Shown here: positions 1-7,488 of the stretch, one piece after another
How positions within the stretch are numbered: position 1 is the first letter of the stretch
Layout of the letters: each line of letters opens with the position of its first letter
Source of the DNA: Candidatus Promineifilum breve
Lineage (GTDB): Bacteria > Chloroflexota > Anaerolineae > Promineifilales > Promineifilaceae
Direction of reading: 5' to 3'
Assembly: GCF_900066015.1 (NCBI RefSeq)
Contig: NZ_LN890655.1
Location: forward strand, 2,954,726-3,018,725
DNA: 64,000 nucleotides
Notes under the pieces: model-generated
The model's input: only the letters and a program-made list of their open reading frames with translations
Databases searched by the model: none
Told to the model about the DNA's origin: nothing
Program-made: the position numbers and the translations under genes

Positions 1-1
1 C

Positions 2-202
2 GAAAAGGCCGAAGTCACCAGCGCCCTGCCGCTGACCGACGCCGAGAAGCAGTCGGCGATGAAGATGTTGGGCGTCAAGGACGTGCAGTTCAAGGTCGAT
101 CCGTCGATCCTGGGCGGCCTGGTGGTGCGCGTGGGCGACCGGGTGGTGGACGACAGCGTCTCCAACCGCATGAGCGCCCTGCAAGAATCGCTGCGCCGCT
201 AA
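2..202 (+). CDS. atpH: F0F1 ATP synthase subunit delta, C-terminal part (5' truncated by window)
   Basis: The last 66 residues of an open frame that enters from the left edge. The segment reads DPSILGGLVVRVGDRVVDDS followed by a short R-rich helix, which is the conserved C-terminal signature of the delta/OSCP subunit linking F1 to the peripheral stalk of ATP synthase. In most bacterial operons atpA follows atpH directly. Here the gene is followed by hairpins, a terminator and a lipid enzyme, so this is the end of the transcription unit, and atpA-G-D-C must lie upstream or elsewhere. A b-delta fusion cannot be excluded because the N-terminus is outside the window. Confidence 0.85.
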   Translation, partial: EKAEVTSALPLTDAEKQSAMKMLGVKDVQFKVDPSILGGLVVRVGDRVVDDSVSNRMSALQESLRR

Positions 203-214
203 TTATGGGTTCCG

Positions 215-248
215 AGAAACCGAGTTTTTTCCGAAAAACTCGGTTTCT
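215..248. repeat. Palindromic repeat, GAAACCGAG-T6 type, copy 1
   Basis: Perfect 15-bp arms AGAAACCGAGTTTTT (215-229) and their reverse complement (234-248) around a 4-nt loop, 12 nt after the atpH stop. A second, slightly different copy lies at 369-408. The run of T inside the first arm and A inside the second means it is not a classical terminator. It belongs to a dispersed intergenic palindrome family. Confidence 0.85.
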
Positions 249-324
249 AGTTAGCTCATCACTCTCGTTGAGAGGGGAGAAGACGGCCGCCGCGCCGAAA
301 CGGCAGCCTTGCATGGCAGATACG

Positions 325-362
325 AACAGGCTGGGGATTGTGATCGCCCGGCCTGTTTTTTT
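325..362 (+). terminator. Rho-independent terminator after atpH
   Basis: ACAGGCTGGG (325-334) pairs with CCCGGCCTGT (346-355) with one T-G wobble and an 11-nt loop, and is followed directly by seven T. It sits between the two palindromic repeats and would end the atpH transcript before the lipid gene at 450. Confidence 0.75.
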
Positions 363-368
363 GCCGGC

Positions 369-408
369 CCTAGAAACCGGGTTTTTTCCTAAAAACCCGG
401 TTTCTAGG
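369..408. repeat. Palindromic repeat, GAAACCGGG-T6 type, copy 2
   Basis: Perfect 18-bp arms, 369-386 (CCTAGAAACCGGGTTTTT) and 391-408. Same design as copy 1 at 215-248 with a G for A change in the core and longer arms, so the two are not simple duplicates. The change is compensated on both arms. Confidence 0.85.
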
Positions 409-449
409 GCCCACATTATGCAACCTGTGCAGTCTGATAGGGGAATAAT

Positions 450-1073
450 ATGAACCCGGATCAGCCCATCAAACAACGCGCCACACTGACCGACCAGTTG
501 CGCCTACGCGCCAAGGTCATCATCGATCCCATCGTCGACGTGTTGGCCCGCTATAAGCTGGGGCCGGACTTCCTGACGGTGCTGGGCTTCCTGACCCATA
601 TCTTCTTTGCTTACCTGCTGGCTATAGGCGAGTTTCGCTGGGCGGCGGTGGCCATCGCCCTGCTGTCGCCGCTGGATGCGCTGGACGGCGCGCTGGCCCG
701 CAAGCTGGGCCGCAAGCAGGGCGGCTTCGGCGCGTTCCTCGATTCCACCCTCGACCGGCTGGCCGAGATCGTCCTCTTCGGCGGCTTCATCTATTACTAC
801 TATGCCCAGGCCGATCAGACCATGCTGGCCGTGGCCTATCTGGCCGTCACCGGCTCGTTGATGGTCAGCTACGCCCGCTCGCGGGCCGAGGCGCTGGGGT
901 TCGAGGCCAAGATGGGCGTCCTCAGCCGCGTCGAGCGCTACGTGGTGCTCGTCGTCTTCCTGGCCCTCGAACTGCCCCACATCGCCCTGGCGATTTTGGC
1001 CGCGTTCACCTACTTCACCTTCTTCCAGCGCATGTGGGCCGTCTGGCAGCAATCGCGCGAGCCGAACGAGTAG
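450..1073 (+). CDS. CDP-alcohol phosphatidyltransferase family membrane protein
   Basis: 207-aa integral membrane enzyme that should transfer a phosphoalcohol onto CDP-diacylglycerol. The family motif D-x2-D-G-x2-A-R-x8-G-x3-D-x3-D is complete at about residues 76-98 (DALDGALAR, then GAFLDSTLD). Length and the single catalytic domain fit PgsA-like or phosphatidylinositol-phosphate synthase-like proteins. The exact alcohol acceptor cannot be read from the sequence. The ATG at 450 is preceded by an AGGGG Shine-Dalgarno sequence at 440-444. The stop is 3 nt before the lgt start, so the two envelope-lipid genes are very likely cotranscribed. Confidence 0.85.
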   Translation: MNPDQPIKQRATLTDQLRLRAKVIIDPIVDVLARYKLGPDFLTVLGFLTHIFFAYLLAIGEFRWAAVAIALLSPLDALDGALARKLGRKQGGFGAFLDSTLDRLAEIVLFGGFIYYYYAQADQTMLAVAYLAVTGSLMVSYARSRAEALGFEAKMGVLSRVERYVVLVVFLALELPHIALAILAAFTYFTFFQRMWAVWQQSREPNE

Positions 1074-1076
1074 GCC

Positions 1077-2258
1077 ATGAGCCGGCGGATTGAACCCTAT
1101 TGGTATGCCATCGGCCTGGTGCTGGCCGCCGCCGCCGCGCTCTATGGCTATCATCTGGCGACCGGTCTTACCCCGTCACGGGCGGCGGTCATCATTCTCG
1201 GCTTCCCCATCTACTGGTACGCCTCGTGGATCATCACCGGCATCGTCCTGGGGGCGTGGGTCGTGTCCCGGCTGGCCGCCGAGCGAGCGCGGCGCGTCTT
1301 CGAGGCGACCGTGCCCACCGGCGTCCGCGCCCGCCCGTTGGCCGAGTTGGCGCTGCCGGAGGTGATCGCGGCGCGCCTGGCGAAGCGCCGCTTCACCACG
1401 CTGGGCGACATCTTGTGGGCGGCCGGTCTCGACCCGCGCCGTCTGGGCCTGAAGAAAGCGGCCACCGATGAGGTTGTGGCCGCTCTGGCCGACGCGCCGG
1501 GTACGGACGCGGCCTGGCTCACGGCTGCCCCCTGGCAGCGCTGGAACCCCGACCACGCCTGGAACGGGTTGATGTGGGCGCTCATCCTGGGCCTCATTGG
1601 CGCGCGCGTCTACCACATCCTGACCCCCTCGCCGAGCATGGCCGCCGTGGGCATCTACTCACCGCTCGACTATCTGCGCGATCCGCTGCAACTGCTCAAT
1701 TTTCGCGGCGGCGGTTTGGGCATCTACGGCGGGCTGGCCGGCGGCGCGTTGGGCCTCTACATCTTCACCCGCCGCAACCGGCTGGCGATGCTGGATTGGA
1801 GCGATCTGGCCGTGGTCGGTCTGGCGCTGGGGCAGGCCATCGGCCGCTGGGGCAATTTCTTCAATCAGGAACTCTATGGCCGGCCGACCAACGTGCCGTG
1901 GGCCGTCCATATCGATCCCGTCAACCGCCTGCCCGACTACGCCGCCTTCGAGCGCTTTCACCCGGCCTTCCTGTACGAATCGCTGTGGAGCCTGCTGACC
2001 TTCTTCGTCCTGCTGCGGCTGGCGCGCCGCCACAGCGAGCGCCTGTTGCCCGGCGAACTGACGGCGTTTTATCTCATCGCCTATGCCATCGGCCGCAGCC
2101 TGCTGGAGCTGGTGCGCCTCGATAGCCGGGCGGTGGCGTTCTTCGGGCTGGAGTCGGGGCTGGCCGTGGCGACGTTGATTTCGCTGGTCGTCGCCCTGGG
2201 CGCGGCGGCGGCGGTCATCATTCGTCGCCTGCGCCGCCGCCGGGCGACCGTCGGCTGA
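1077..2258 (+). CDS. lgt: Prolipoprotein diacylglyceryl transferase with an inserted HhH/RpoA-CTD-like domain
   Basis: 393 aa, about 100 longer than typical Lgt. It attaches diacylglycerol from phosphatidylglycerol to the lipobox cysteine of prelipoproteins in the cytoplasmic membrane. The Lgt signature GQAIGRWGNFFNQELYGRP lies at residues 252-270, after the GIYGG segment (216-220), with further membrane helices behind it. Between the first helices (13-62) and the segment at 164 lies a soluble stretch. Residues 86-139 of it read like the C-terminal domain of RNA polymerase alpha (RPLAELALP, then TTLGDIL, then LKKAATDEVVAALA). Such a domain is not part of canonical Lgt. The window encodes several lipobox proteins that would be its substrates (4019, 6304, 29910). 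Confidence 0.92.
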   Translation: MSRRIEPYWYAIGLVLAAAAALYGYHLATGLTPSRAAVIILGFPIYWYASWIITGIVLGAWVVSRLAAERARRVFEATVPTGVRARPLAELALPEVIAARLAKRRFTTLGDILWAAGLDPRRLGLKKAATDEVVAALADAPGTDAAWLTAAPWQRWNPDHAWNGLMWALILGLIGARVYHILTPSPSMAAVGIYSPLDYLRDPLQLLNFRGGGLGIYGGLAGGALGLYIFTRRNRLAMLDWSDLAVVGLALGQAIGRWGNFFNQELYGRPTNVPWAVHIDPVNRLPDYAAFERFHPAFLYESLWSLLTFFVLLRLARRHSERLLPGELTAFYLIAYAIGRSLLELVRLDSRAVAFFGLESGLAVATLISLVVALGAAAAVIIRRLRRRRATVG

Positions 2259-2319
2259 GCGCCGCCTAATCGTCTCTGACAACCTGAGTCGCCTCTGTTA
2301 CACTTCTAAAAACGGGAGG

Positions 2320-2428
2320 AGTGGCGAGTAGCGGGTGGCAAGTGGCGGGTAGCAGGTCGAAAGGGCAGGATTTGAAGCCGCCACTCGCCACTCGCCACTC
2401 GCCACTCGCTACTCGCCACCCGCCACCC
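2320..2428. repeat. Heptamer array with inverted halves, TGGCGAG family, copy A1
   Basis: First half (about 2321-2357) is a degenerate tandem of GTGGCGAGTAGCGGG-type heptamers. The second half (about 2380-2428) is the reverse-complement array of CCACTCG units, so the whole can fold into a long imperfect hairpin. A reading frame stays open through it from a GTG at 2321, but this is a by-product of the repeat. Further copies lie at 21146-21201, 39649-39715, 40165-40221 and 57595-57656. Confidence 0.85.
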
Positions 2429-2452
2429 TCCGCGCAATTTTATGGTGAAACA

Positions 2453-3793
2453 TTGTCATCAAAACGAACATCCCCCCTGCTGATCATCCTCATCGCCGCT
2501 GCGCTGGTGCTGGCCGCCGTGTGGCTGGGCAATCGCCTGCTGAACGGCGGCGACTCGCTGCTGCGCAACGTGACCATCGGCGAGACGGTCATCACCCCCA
2601 ACGCCGACGGGGACAGCGACGCCACGCCCATCCGCTATGAACTCTCGCGCAACGCCACCGTCACCATCTACTTCGAGGATGCCGCCGGCGACCGCTTCTT
2701 CTTCCGCCAGGCCAAGGCGCGGGGCGCGGGCGAGTACGAGGTGTTGTTCAGTGGCGTGGTCGATGGCTACCGGCTGGCCGACGAGCCAATCGACGGCGAA
2801 ATCCTGGCCCGGCTGCTGGGCGACGGCGACTATACCTGGACTATCGAGGCCACCGACTTTGACGGCGTGACCGAGACGCAACAGGGCACGCTGACCATCG
2901 CCGCGGCCGACACGCAACTGCCCGAACTGCGCAACTTCACGCTCGACCGCCACACCTTCACCCCCAACCGTGACGGCATCGACGACCGGGTGCTGATGCA
3001 GTTCTACCTGCCCAAAGAGGTCGCCAGCCTGCGCGTCTTCCTGCAACTGCCCGACGGCCGCGAAGTACCCATCGCCGAGCAGGAGCGCGACGTGGAACCC
3101 AACATGCCCGGCCGCCACTACTTCGACTACGAGGGCGGCGTGGACAACGGCGAGACGCCGCCGGCCGACGGCACCTATACCGTCGTGGCCGAGGCCCAGG
3201 ACCTGGAAGGGCAGCGCCTGCGGGTGACCACCGAGTTGACCATCCAGTACGGCGGCGTGCCACGGGCCGACATCCTGGCCCCGCCGACGGGCAACACCGT
3301 ACAGTGGAGCGCCTCGGCCGTGGCCCTGTGTGACACGATCTACTTCACCATGACCGTGCGCAACTATGGCAACACGCCCATCCGTACCACCGGGCCGGAG
3401 CCGGGCACGGTCTACGATTCCACCTGGAACTACAACACCCTCGGCTGGCACACCGAATCGGGCGCATGGCGGGCGGCCATCGGCTTCGAGAACGAACTGA
3501 CCAATTACCCCTTCCGCTGGGCGTTGGGCAACCCGGAGGAGTTGGAGCTGATCGACGGCCGCTACTACCTGATGCCCGGCGACCGCGCCGTCATCACCGG
3601 CGGCATCCGCGTCACCGACGTGTTCGGCGACCGCAACCCGCAGCCCCTGTGGGCCGGGCTGATCCACGAGGATGTGGAGATCACCGAGTTCAACAACCGC
3701 GTCGATACCCGCGACATCCTGGTGGACATCCCCGACCCGGCCAATATGCCGACGTGTGAGCCGCGGGAGATACCGGTGAGGGCCTTGCCATAG
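2453..3793 (+). CDS. Membrane-anchored protein with FlgD-type Ig-like domains
   Basis: 446 aa from a TTG start at 2453 that has GGTGAA at 2445-2450. The frame stays open further upstream, but that part is repeat array A1. Residues about 8-27 form one hydrophobic segment (LLIILIAAALVLAAVWLG), giving an N-terminal membrane anchor. Outside are two successive FlgD/gliding-motility-type Ig-like modules, each opening with TPNADGDSD or TPNRDGIDD and closing with a DGTYTV-like strand. A C-terminal region of about 190 residues follows, with one Cys near each end. Its role is unknown; extracellular adhesion or surface scaffold is only an inference. It lies alone between the lgt operon and a terminator. 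Confidence 0.7.
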   Translation: MSSKRTSPLLIILIAAALVLAAVWLGNRLLNGGDSLLRNVTIGETVITPNADGDSDATPIRYELSRNATVTIYFEDAAGDRFFFRQAKARGAGEYEVLFSGVVDGYRLADEPIDGEILARLLGDGDYTWTIEATDFDGVTETQQGTLTIAAADTQLPELRNFTLDRHTFTPNRDGIDDRVLMQFYLPKEVASLRVFLQLPDGREVPIAEQERDVEPNMPGRHYFDYEGGVDNGETPPADGTYTVVAEAQDLEGQRLRVTTELTIQYGGVPRADILAPPTGNTVQWSASAVALCDTIYFTMTVRNYGNTPIRTTGPEPGTVYDSTWNYNTLGWHTESGAWRAAIGFENELTNYPFRWALGNPEELELIDGRYYLMPGDRAVITGGIRVTDVFGDRNPQPLWAGLIHEDVEITEFNNRVDTRDILVDIPDPANMPTCEPREIPVRALP

Positions 3794-3800
3794 TTAAATC

Positions 3801-3837
3801 ATTAGGTCAGTGGGGTAGATTGCCACACTGACCTAAT
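3801..3837. repeat. Perfect inverted repeat ATTAGGTCAGTG
   Basis: 12-bp perfect arms (3801-3812 and 3826-3837) shortly after the stop at 3793. No T-tract follows. A related, weaker hairpin with GTTGGTCAG arms is at 12080-12111. It probably stabilises or ends the upstream transcript. Confidence 0.65.
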
Positions 3838-3985
3838 GCTTCGCGCTCCTAATCTTAATCTCCCCTGAATGTGATTGCCTGCCCCTCGCACAAGCGGATA
3901 CACTAGCCCTCAGGCGGTTGGTTGGAGCTATTCGCGCAGGGTGGGCGCGATCCGCACGCTGTAGAGGATTTGACAACAGGCTGGC

Positions 3986-4013
3986 GACTGGCGACCTCCG
4001 TCAGTCTTTTTTT
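3986..4013 (+). terminator. Terminator hairpin abutting the next start codon
   Basis: GACTGGCG (3986-3993) pairs with CGTCAGTC (3999-4006), loop ACCTC, followed by seven T (4007-4013). The start codon of the lipoprotein gene lies only 5 nt further on at 4019. It can end the 2453 transcript, or act as an attenuator in the leader of the next gene. Confidence 0.7.
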
Positions 4014-4018
4014 GTCTA

Positions 4019-5257
4019 ATGAACAGGACTTATCGATTCATCGTCGCCCTCTGGGTCATACCGGCCGGTCTGTTGGCCGGTGGTTGCCGGGCGCTGGATA
4101 GCGGCGCGACGGCCGACGGCCGCCCACCGGCCACCGCAGCCATCCCGACCGCCACGGTTGAACCCACGCCGCCGCCGCCAACCTTGCCCACGCCCCAGCC
4201 TACGCGCACGGTCGCGGTTCCGCCGCCGGCCATCGCCACGGCGACCGTTGCGCCGACCGTAGGCCCCACGGCCACCCTGCCGCCGCTGGGCGCGGCCGAG
4301 CGGCCCATCCAGTTGCTCTTTCCGCCGGTGGCCGCCGGAACCATCATCCTGCAACGCGCCGCGCCACTGGTCGAGGCCTTGCGCGCCGCCACCGGGGTCG
4401 AGTTTGCCGCCGGTATCGCCGATAGCGAGGCGGCCCTGGTCGAGTTGATCTGCGCCGCCCCGGAGGACACCATCGGCTTTATCTCGGCCGCGGCCTACAC
4501 CGTGGCCCATGAGCAGTGCGACGCGCGGGCCGGGCTGGTGGCGGCGCGGGGCGACGGATTGACCTGGCAAATGGGCATGTTGGTGACGCAACCGGGCGGC
4601 CCGGTCGCGTTGGCCGATCTGGCCGGGCAAAGTTGGGCCGTGGCCGACACCCACAGCCTGCCGGTCACCCTCTATTTTCAGGCGCAACTGGCGGCGGCGG
4701 GCATTGAACCGGGCGAGATCGTCGCCATGCCGGAAGAGACGAGCGCTCTGTTGGCCCTGCGCGGCGGCGAGGTGGATTTCACCACCGCCACCTTCGTGCC
4801 GCCGATCATGCCCCTTGACCAGCCCTGGCTGCCCGGCGAGACCGACCCCGAGGTGTGGCGCTTGTTGGGCGTCTCGCCCACGCGCAGCCCCATCGGCTAC
4901 GTGCTGGTGGCCGGCGAGCCGGCGGCCGGCGGCTATCGCCTGCGCGACGCCCGCGCCCGTTTGTTCGATACGACGCCCGATATTTTTGACGTGACCCGCA
5001 TCCTGGCCGTGAGCGCGCCGATCCCCAACGAGACGGTGGTCATCGGCGCCGACCTGCCGCCGGAACTGGCCGGCGACATCCTGGCGGCCATGACCCAGTT
5101 TGCCGCCTCCGGTGCGTGTGATGCGTCCCTATGTTCGGCCGATTTGTTCGGTTGGACCGGTCTGCAACCGGCCGAAGATTCCGCCTATGACCCGATTCGC
5201 GCTATCAAAGACACATTGGAATTGGAAACAGCCGACCTTTGGGCAGAACTGGACTGA
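4019..5257 (+). CDS. PhnD-like ABC transporter substrate-binding lipoprotein
   Basis: 412 aa. A signal peptide ends in lipobox LAGGC (Cys about 23), then a Thr/Pro-rich linker (about 30-95), typical of lipoproteins in this genome. The rest is a type-2 periplasmic-binding fold of the phosphate/phosphonate/phosphite (PhnD) family: RPIQLLFPP opening strand, GIADSEAALVELI, DTIGFISAAAYTVA, DLAGQSWAVAD and a GGEVDFTTAT segment. No permease or ATPase is adjacent, so the ligand is unknown and an orphan sensing role is possible. The start lies 5 nt after a T-tract of a terminator and has no visible Shine-Dalgarno sequence, so initiation may be unusual. The stop is 1 nt from the following GT2 gene. Confidence 0.75.
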   Translation: MNRTYRFIVALWVIPAGLLAGGCRALDSGATADGRPPATAAIPTATVEPTPPPPTLPTPQPTRTVAVPPPAIATATVAPTVGPTATLPPLGAAERPIQLLFPPVAAGTIILQRAAPLVEALRAATGVEFAAGIADSEAALVELICAAPEDTIGFISAAAYTVAHEQCDARAGLVAARGDGLTWQMGMLVTQPGGPVALADLAGQSWAVADTHSLPVTLYFQAQLAAAGIEPGEIVAMPEETSALLALRGGEVDFTTATFVPPIMPLDQPWLPGETDPEVWRLLGVSPTRSPIGYVLVAGEPAAGGYRLRDARARLFDTTPDIFDVTRILAVSAPIPNETVVIGADLPPELAGDILAAMTQFAASGACDASLCSADLFGWTGLQPAEDSAYDPIRAIKDTLELETADLWAELD

Positions 5258-5258
5258 G

Positions 5259-6179
5259 ATGCTCGACGTTGCCGTCATCATCGTCAGTTGGAACGTGCGG
5301 CAATATCTGTCCGATTGCCTGCGCTCGGTGGCGGCCGATCTGCGCGCCTCGCGGCTGCGTGGCGAGGTGTGGGTCGTCGACAATGCCTCGACCGACGGCA
5401 CGGTGGCGCTGCTGAAGGATCTGTTCCCGCAGGTGCGCGTCATCGCCAACCAGACCAACGTCGGTTTCGGCGCGGCCAATAACCAGGGAATGCGCGCCGC
5501 CGCGGCCCACCACCCACGCTATTATTTCTTTCTGAACCCGGATACGCTGGTGCGGCCGGGGGCGATGGGCCGGCTGGTGAAGTGCCTGGACGAGCGACCG
5601 AAGGGCGGCATGGCCGGGGCGCGTCTCATCTATGGCGACGGCCGCTTCCAACATAGCGCCTTCTCTTTCCCCGGCCTGGGCCAGTTGATTTTCGACCTCT
5701 ACCGGATGCCGCCCCGCCTCTACGATAGTCGGCTGAACGGGCGCTACCCGCGCCGCTACTACCATACCGACCACGCGCCGTTCGCCATCGACCACCCGCT
5801 GGGGGCGACGATGCTGGTGCGGGCCGACGTGGCCGAATCGACGCAGGGCTTCGACGAATCCTTCCACATGTATTGCGAGGAGATCGACTGGAGCTGGCGG
5901 GTGCGCGAGTCGGGCTGGGAGATCTACGTCGTGCCCGAGGCCGAGATCGTCCACTTCGGCGGCGAGAGCACGCGCCAAATCCCGGCCCAATCGATGATCA
6001 ACCTGTGGGAGAGCCGGGCGCAACTGTATCACAAGCACCACGGCCGGGTGCGTCAGTCGGTGGCGCGCTGGCTGGTGCAGTCGCAAATGACCAAGCGCGC
6101 CCACCACGCCCAGGACCCGCAACTGAAGGCGGCCTATGAACACATCGCCGCCGTCTGGGCCAAAGATGGGCGGAAATAG
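5259..6179 (+). CDS. Glycosyltransferase family 2 (rhamnosyltransferase-like)
   Basis: 306 aa from ATG 5259, one base after the previous stop; longer upstream starts overlap the lipoprotein gene and are rejected. GT2 hallmarks: VAVIIVSWN at the N-terminus, VVDNASTDGT for nucleotide binding, NVGFGAANNQG, the metal-binding FLNPDT, and a C-terminal MYCEEIDWSWRVRESGW acid motif. This set is typical of cytoplasmic, dTDP-rhamnose-type or N-acetyl-sugar transferases that build surface polysaccharides. Acceptor and donor are not readable. Cotranscription with the PhnD-like gene is likely from the spacing. Confidence 0.85.
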   Translation: MLDVAVIIVSWNVRQYLSDCLRSVAADLRASRLRGEVWVVDNASTDGTVALLKDLFPQVRVIANQTNVGFGAANNQGMRAAAAHHPRYYFFLNPDTLVRPGAMGRLVKCLDERPKGGMAGARLIYGDGRFQHSAFSFPGLGQLIFDLYRMPPRLYDSRLNGRYPRRYYHTDHAPFAIDHPLGATMLVRADVAESTQGFDESFHMYCEEIDWSWRVRESGWEIYVVPEAEIVHFGGESTRQIPAQSMINLWESRAQLYHKHHGRVRQSVARWLVQSQMTKRAHHAQDPQLKAAYEHIAAVWAKDGRK

Positions 6180-6184
6180 GATTG

Positions 6185-6300
6185 GTTAGGATTGGAAGAA
6201 TTGGCTACGGATTTAGACGGAAGAAACGGATTTATCTGTCGGTCATTATCCGTTTTGTCCGTTGAAATCCGTAGCCAATTCTTCTATCTGTATCTGTAAC
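6185..6300. repeat. CACGGAT/TACGGAT family inverted array, copy C1
   Basis: Left arm contains GAATTGGCTACGGATTTAGA and right arm its near reverse complement ending GTAGCCAATTC, with ACGGAT/ATCCGT units between. It lies between two convergent genes (ends 6179 and 6304). Same family as 30967-31041, 36247-36343, 37344-37394, 41633-41720 and 50823-50885. Confidence 0.8.
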
Positions 6301-6303
6301 CAA

Positions 6304-7278
6304 TTATTGTGTGAAGCGCTCGATTGTAGCCCCGGCCCACAGGCCATCCAGCCAGGCATCGAACGCGGCTTGCAGCAGGTCGTAGCGCCCCTCGGCCGTC
6401 AGTTCGCGGTTGGGGTCGCGCTCGGTCACCTTGACGATGTAGTAGGTCGTCTTGCCGGTGGCGTCGGTCACGGCGATCAGGTCGCTGATCCCGCCCGGTT
6501 GCAGGGCAAAGGCCGCCGCCTCGACCTCGGGCACGAGCAGCGAGCCGGGGCCGAAGAAGCCCAGGTCGCCGCCATTGACGCCCGTCACCCGATCGACCGA
6601 ATTCTGCTCGGCCAGAAAGGCGAAGTCATCCCCGGCCCGCGCCCGATCCAGCACCGATTGGGCCAGCGCGCCGTCGTCCATCTGGATGTAGCTGGCCCGC
6701 ACCTGATCCATCGTCGTCGGCACGTCGGCCGTCACGCGGGTCACCATTTCGCCGGTGATCAGTTCGGCGGTCAATACCTCGCGGAACTGCTCTTCCGTCC
6801 AGCCGTTGGTTTGCAGGAAGGCGTCGAAGGTGGCCGGGTCGCCGGCGGCGCGCAGTTCGGCCAGCCGTTGCTCGACCGTCTCCGGGGTGACGGTGACGCC
6901 CTGGGCGGTCGCGGCTTGCAGGATGAGCTGCCGCTCGATGAGGGCGTTGAGCACCTGCTCGCGGACGTTGGTCGCCGTGCCGGCCGGCGGCGCGCCCCCG
7001 GCCGACAGCGAGGCCTCATAGCGGGCCAGTTCGGCCTCGAAGGCGGCCAGGAAGATCGGCTCGCCGTTGACCAGCGCCGCCAGCGGTTCGGTCGGCGTCG
7101 GGGTGGGCGGCACGGGCGTGTTGGTGGCCGCGGCCGGCGGCGGCAGGGTGGCCGCGGCCGGTTCCTGCCCGGCCGGGGCGGCCGTGGGCAGAATGGTGGT
7201 CGTCGCGCCGCCGTTGGAACAGGCGGCCAGGAGAAGCAGGATGAGGTGCGCCAGAGGCGCCAGGCGTTTACGATTCAT
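6304..7278 (-). CDS. SurA/PrsA-like peptidylprolyl isomerase lipoprotein
   Basis: 324 aa. Signal peptide with lipobox LLAAC (Cys about 20), then a Thr/Pro/Ala linker. A SurA N-terminal helical chaperone region starts at ALVNGEPIFLAAFEAEL (about 67) and runs through the helices with REQVLNALIERQLILQAA. The parvulin domain follows, with ARAGDDFAFLAEQNS, GGDLGFFGPGSL, FALQPGGIS and YYIVKVTER. It should help exported proteins fold outside the membrane. The -10 box TATAAT ends 7 nt before the ATG, so the mRNA is probably leaderless. The gene is monocistronic between two repeat arrays. Confidence 0.85.
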   Translation of the reverse strand: MNRKRLAPLAHLILLLLAACSNGGATTTILPTAAPAGQEPAAATLPPPAAATNTPVPPTPTPTEPLAALVNGEPIFLAAFEAELARYEASLSAGGAPPAGTATNVREQVLNALIERQLILQAATAQGVTVTPETVEQRLAELRAAGDPATFDAFLQTNGWTEEQFREVLTAELITGEMVTRVTADVPTTMDQVRASYIQMDDGALAQSVLDRARAGDDFAFLAEQNSVDRVTGVNGGDLGFFGPGSLLVPEVEAAAFALQPGGISDLIAVTDATGKTTYYIVKVTERDPNRELTAEGRYDLLQAAFDAWLDGLWAGATIERFTQ

Positions 7279-7285
7279 GGGGCGG

Positions 7286-7313
7286 ATTATAATGTAGTCG
7301 GCCCGGTTGTGAA
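7286..7313 (-). promoter_or_regulatory. Sigma70-type promoter for the PPIase gene (leaderless)
   Basis: On the minus strand: -35 TTCACA (7308-7313), 16-bp spacer, -10 TATAAT (7286-7291). Only 7 nt separate the -10 box from the ATG at 7278, so transcription should begin at or next to the start codon. Confidence 0.65.
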
Positions 7314-7351
7314 ACTTGCGCGTCTACACAACTCAGGGACTTTCGGTAGTC

Positions 7352-7478
7352 ACCTTGGGGACACAGAGAACACAGAGCAATCACAGAGCTTCACAGAGCC
7401 TCACAGAGGAAGAACCTTTCCCCGCTCCGTGCTCTCCGTGACTTCTCGGTGATCTCTGTGTCCGCTTTTGGCAACTAA
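7352..7478. repeat. CACAGAG family inverted array, copy D1
   Basis: Left half is a string of CACAGAGaa-type units (ACACAGAGAACACAGAG and further). The right half carries the complement (CTCCGTGA, TCTCTGTGTCC). A second copy lies at 11023-11122. It is placed between hutI and the PPIase promoter. Confidence 0.8.
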
Positions 7479-7488
7479 AATGCCCTGA

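Noticed and set aside
504-1154. Long antisense frame opposite the CDP-alcohol phosphatidyltransferase and lgt genes
   Set aside because: In GC-rich DNA, long frames on the other strand are expected. It has Gln/His-rich composition without domains, and the sense genes have clear motifs. The same applies to the other long antisense frames, for example 12145-12558, 19602-21050 and 31839-33287.
2321-2452. Longer N-terminus for the FlgD-Ig-like protein starting at GTG 2321
   Set aside because: The sequence is repeat array A1. A TTG at 2453 with GGTGAA upstream starts directly before the membrane anchor.
3840-3985. Possible riboswitch in the leader of the 4019 lipoprotein
   Set aside because: No match to the known consensus motifs I could test by eye (TPP, SAM, cobalamin, FMN, c-di-GMP, guanidine). 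The hairpin alone is reported.
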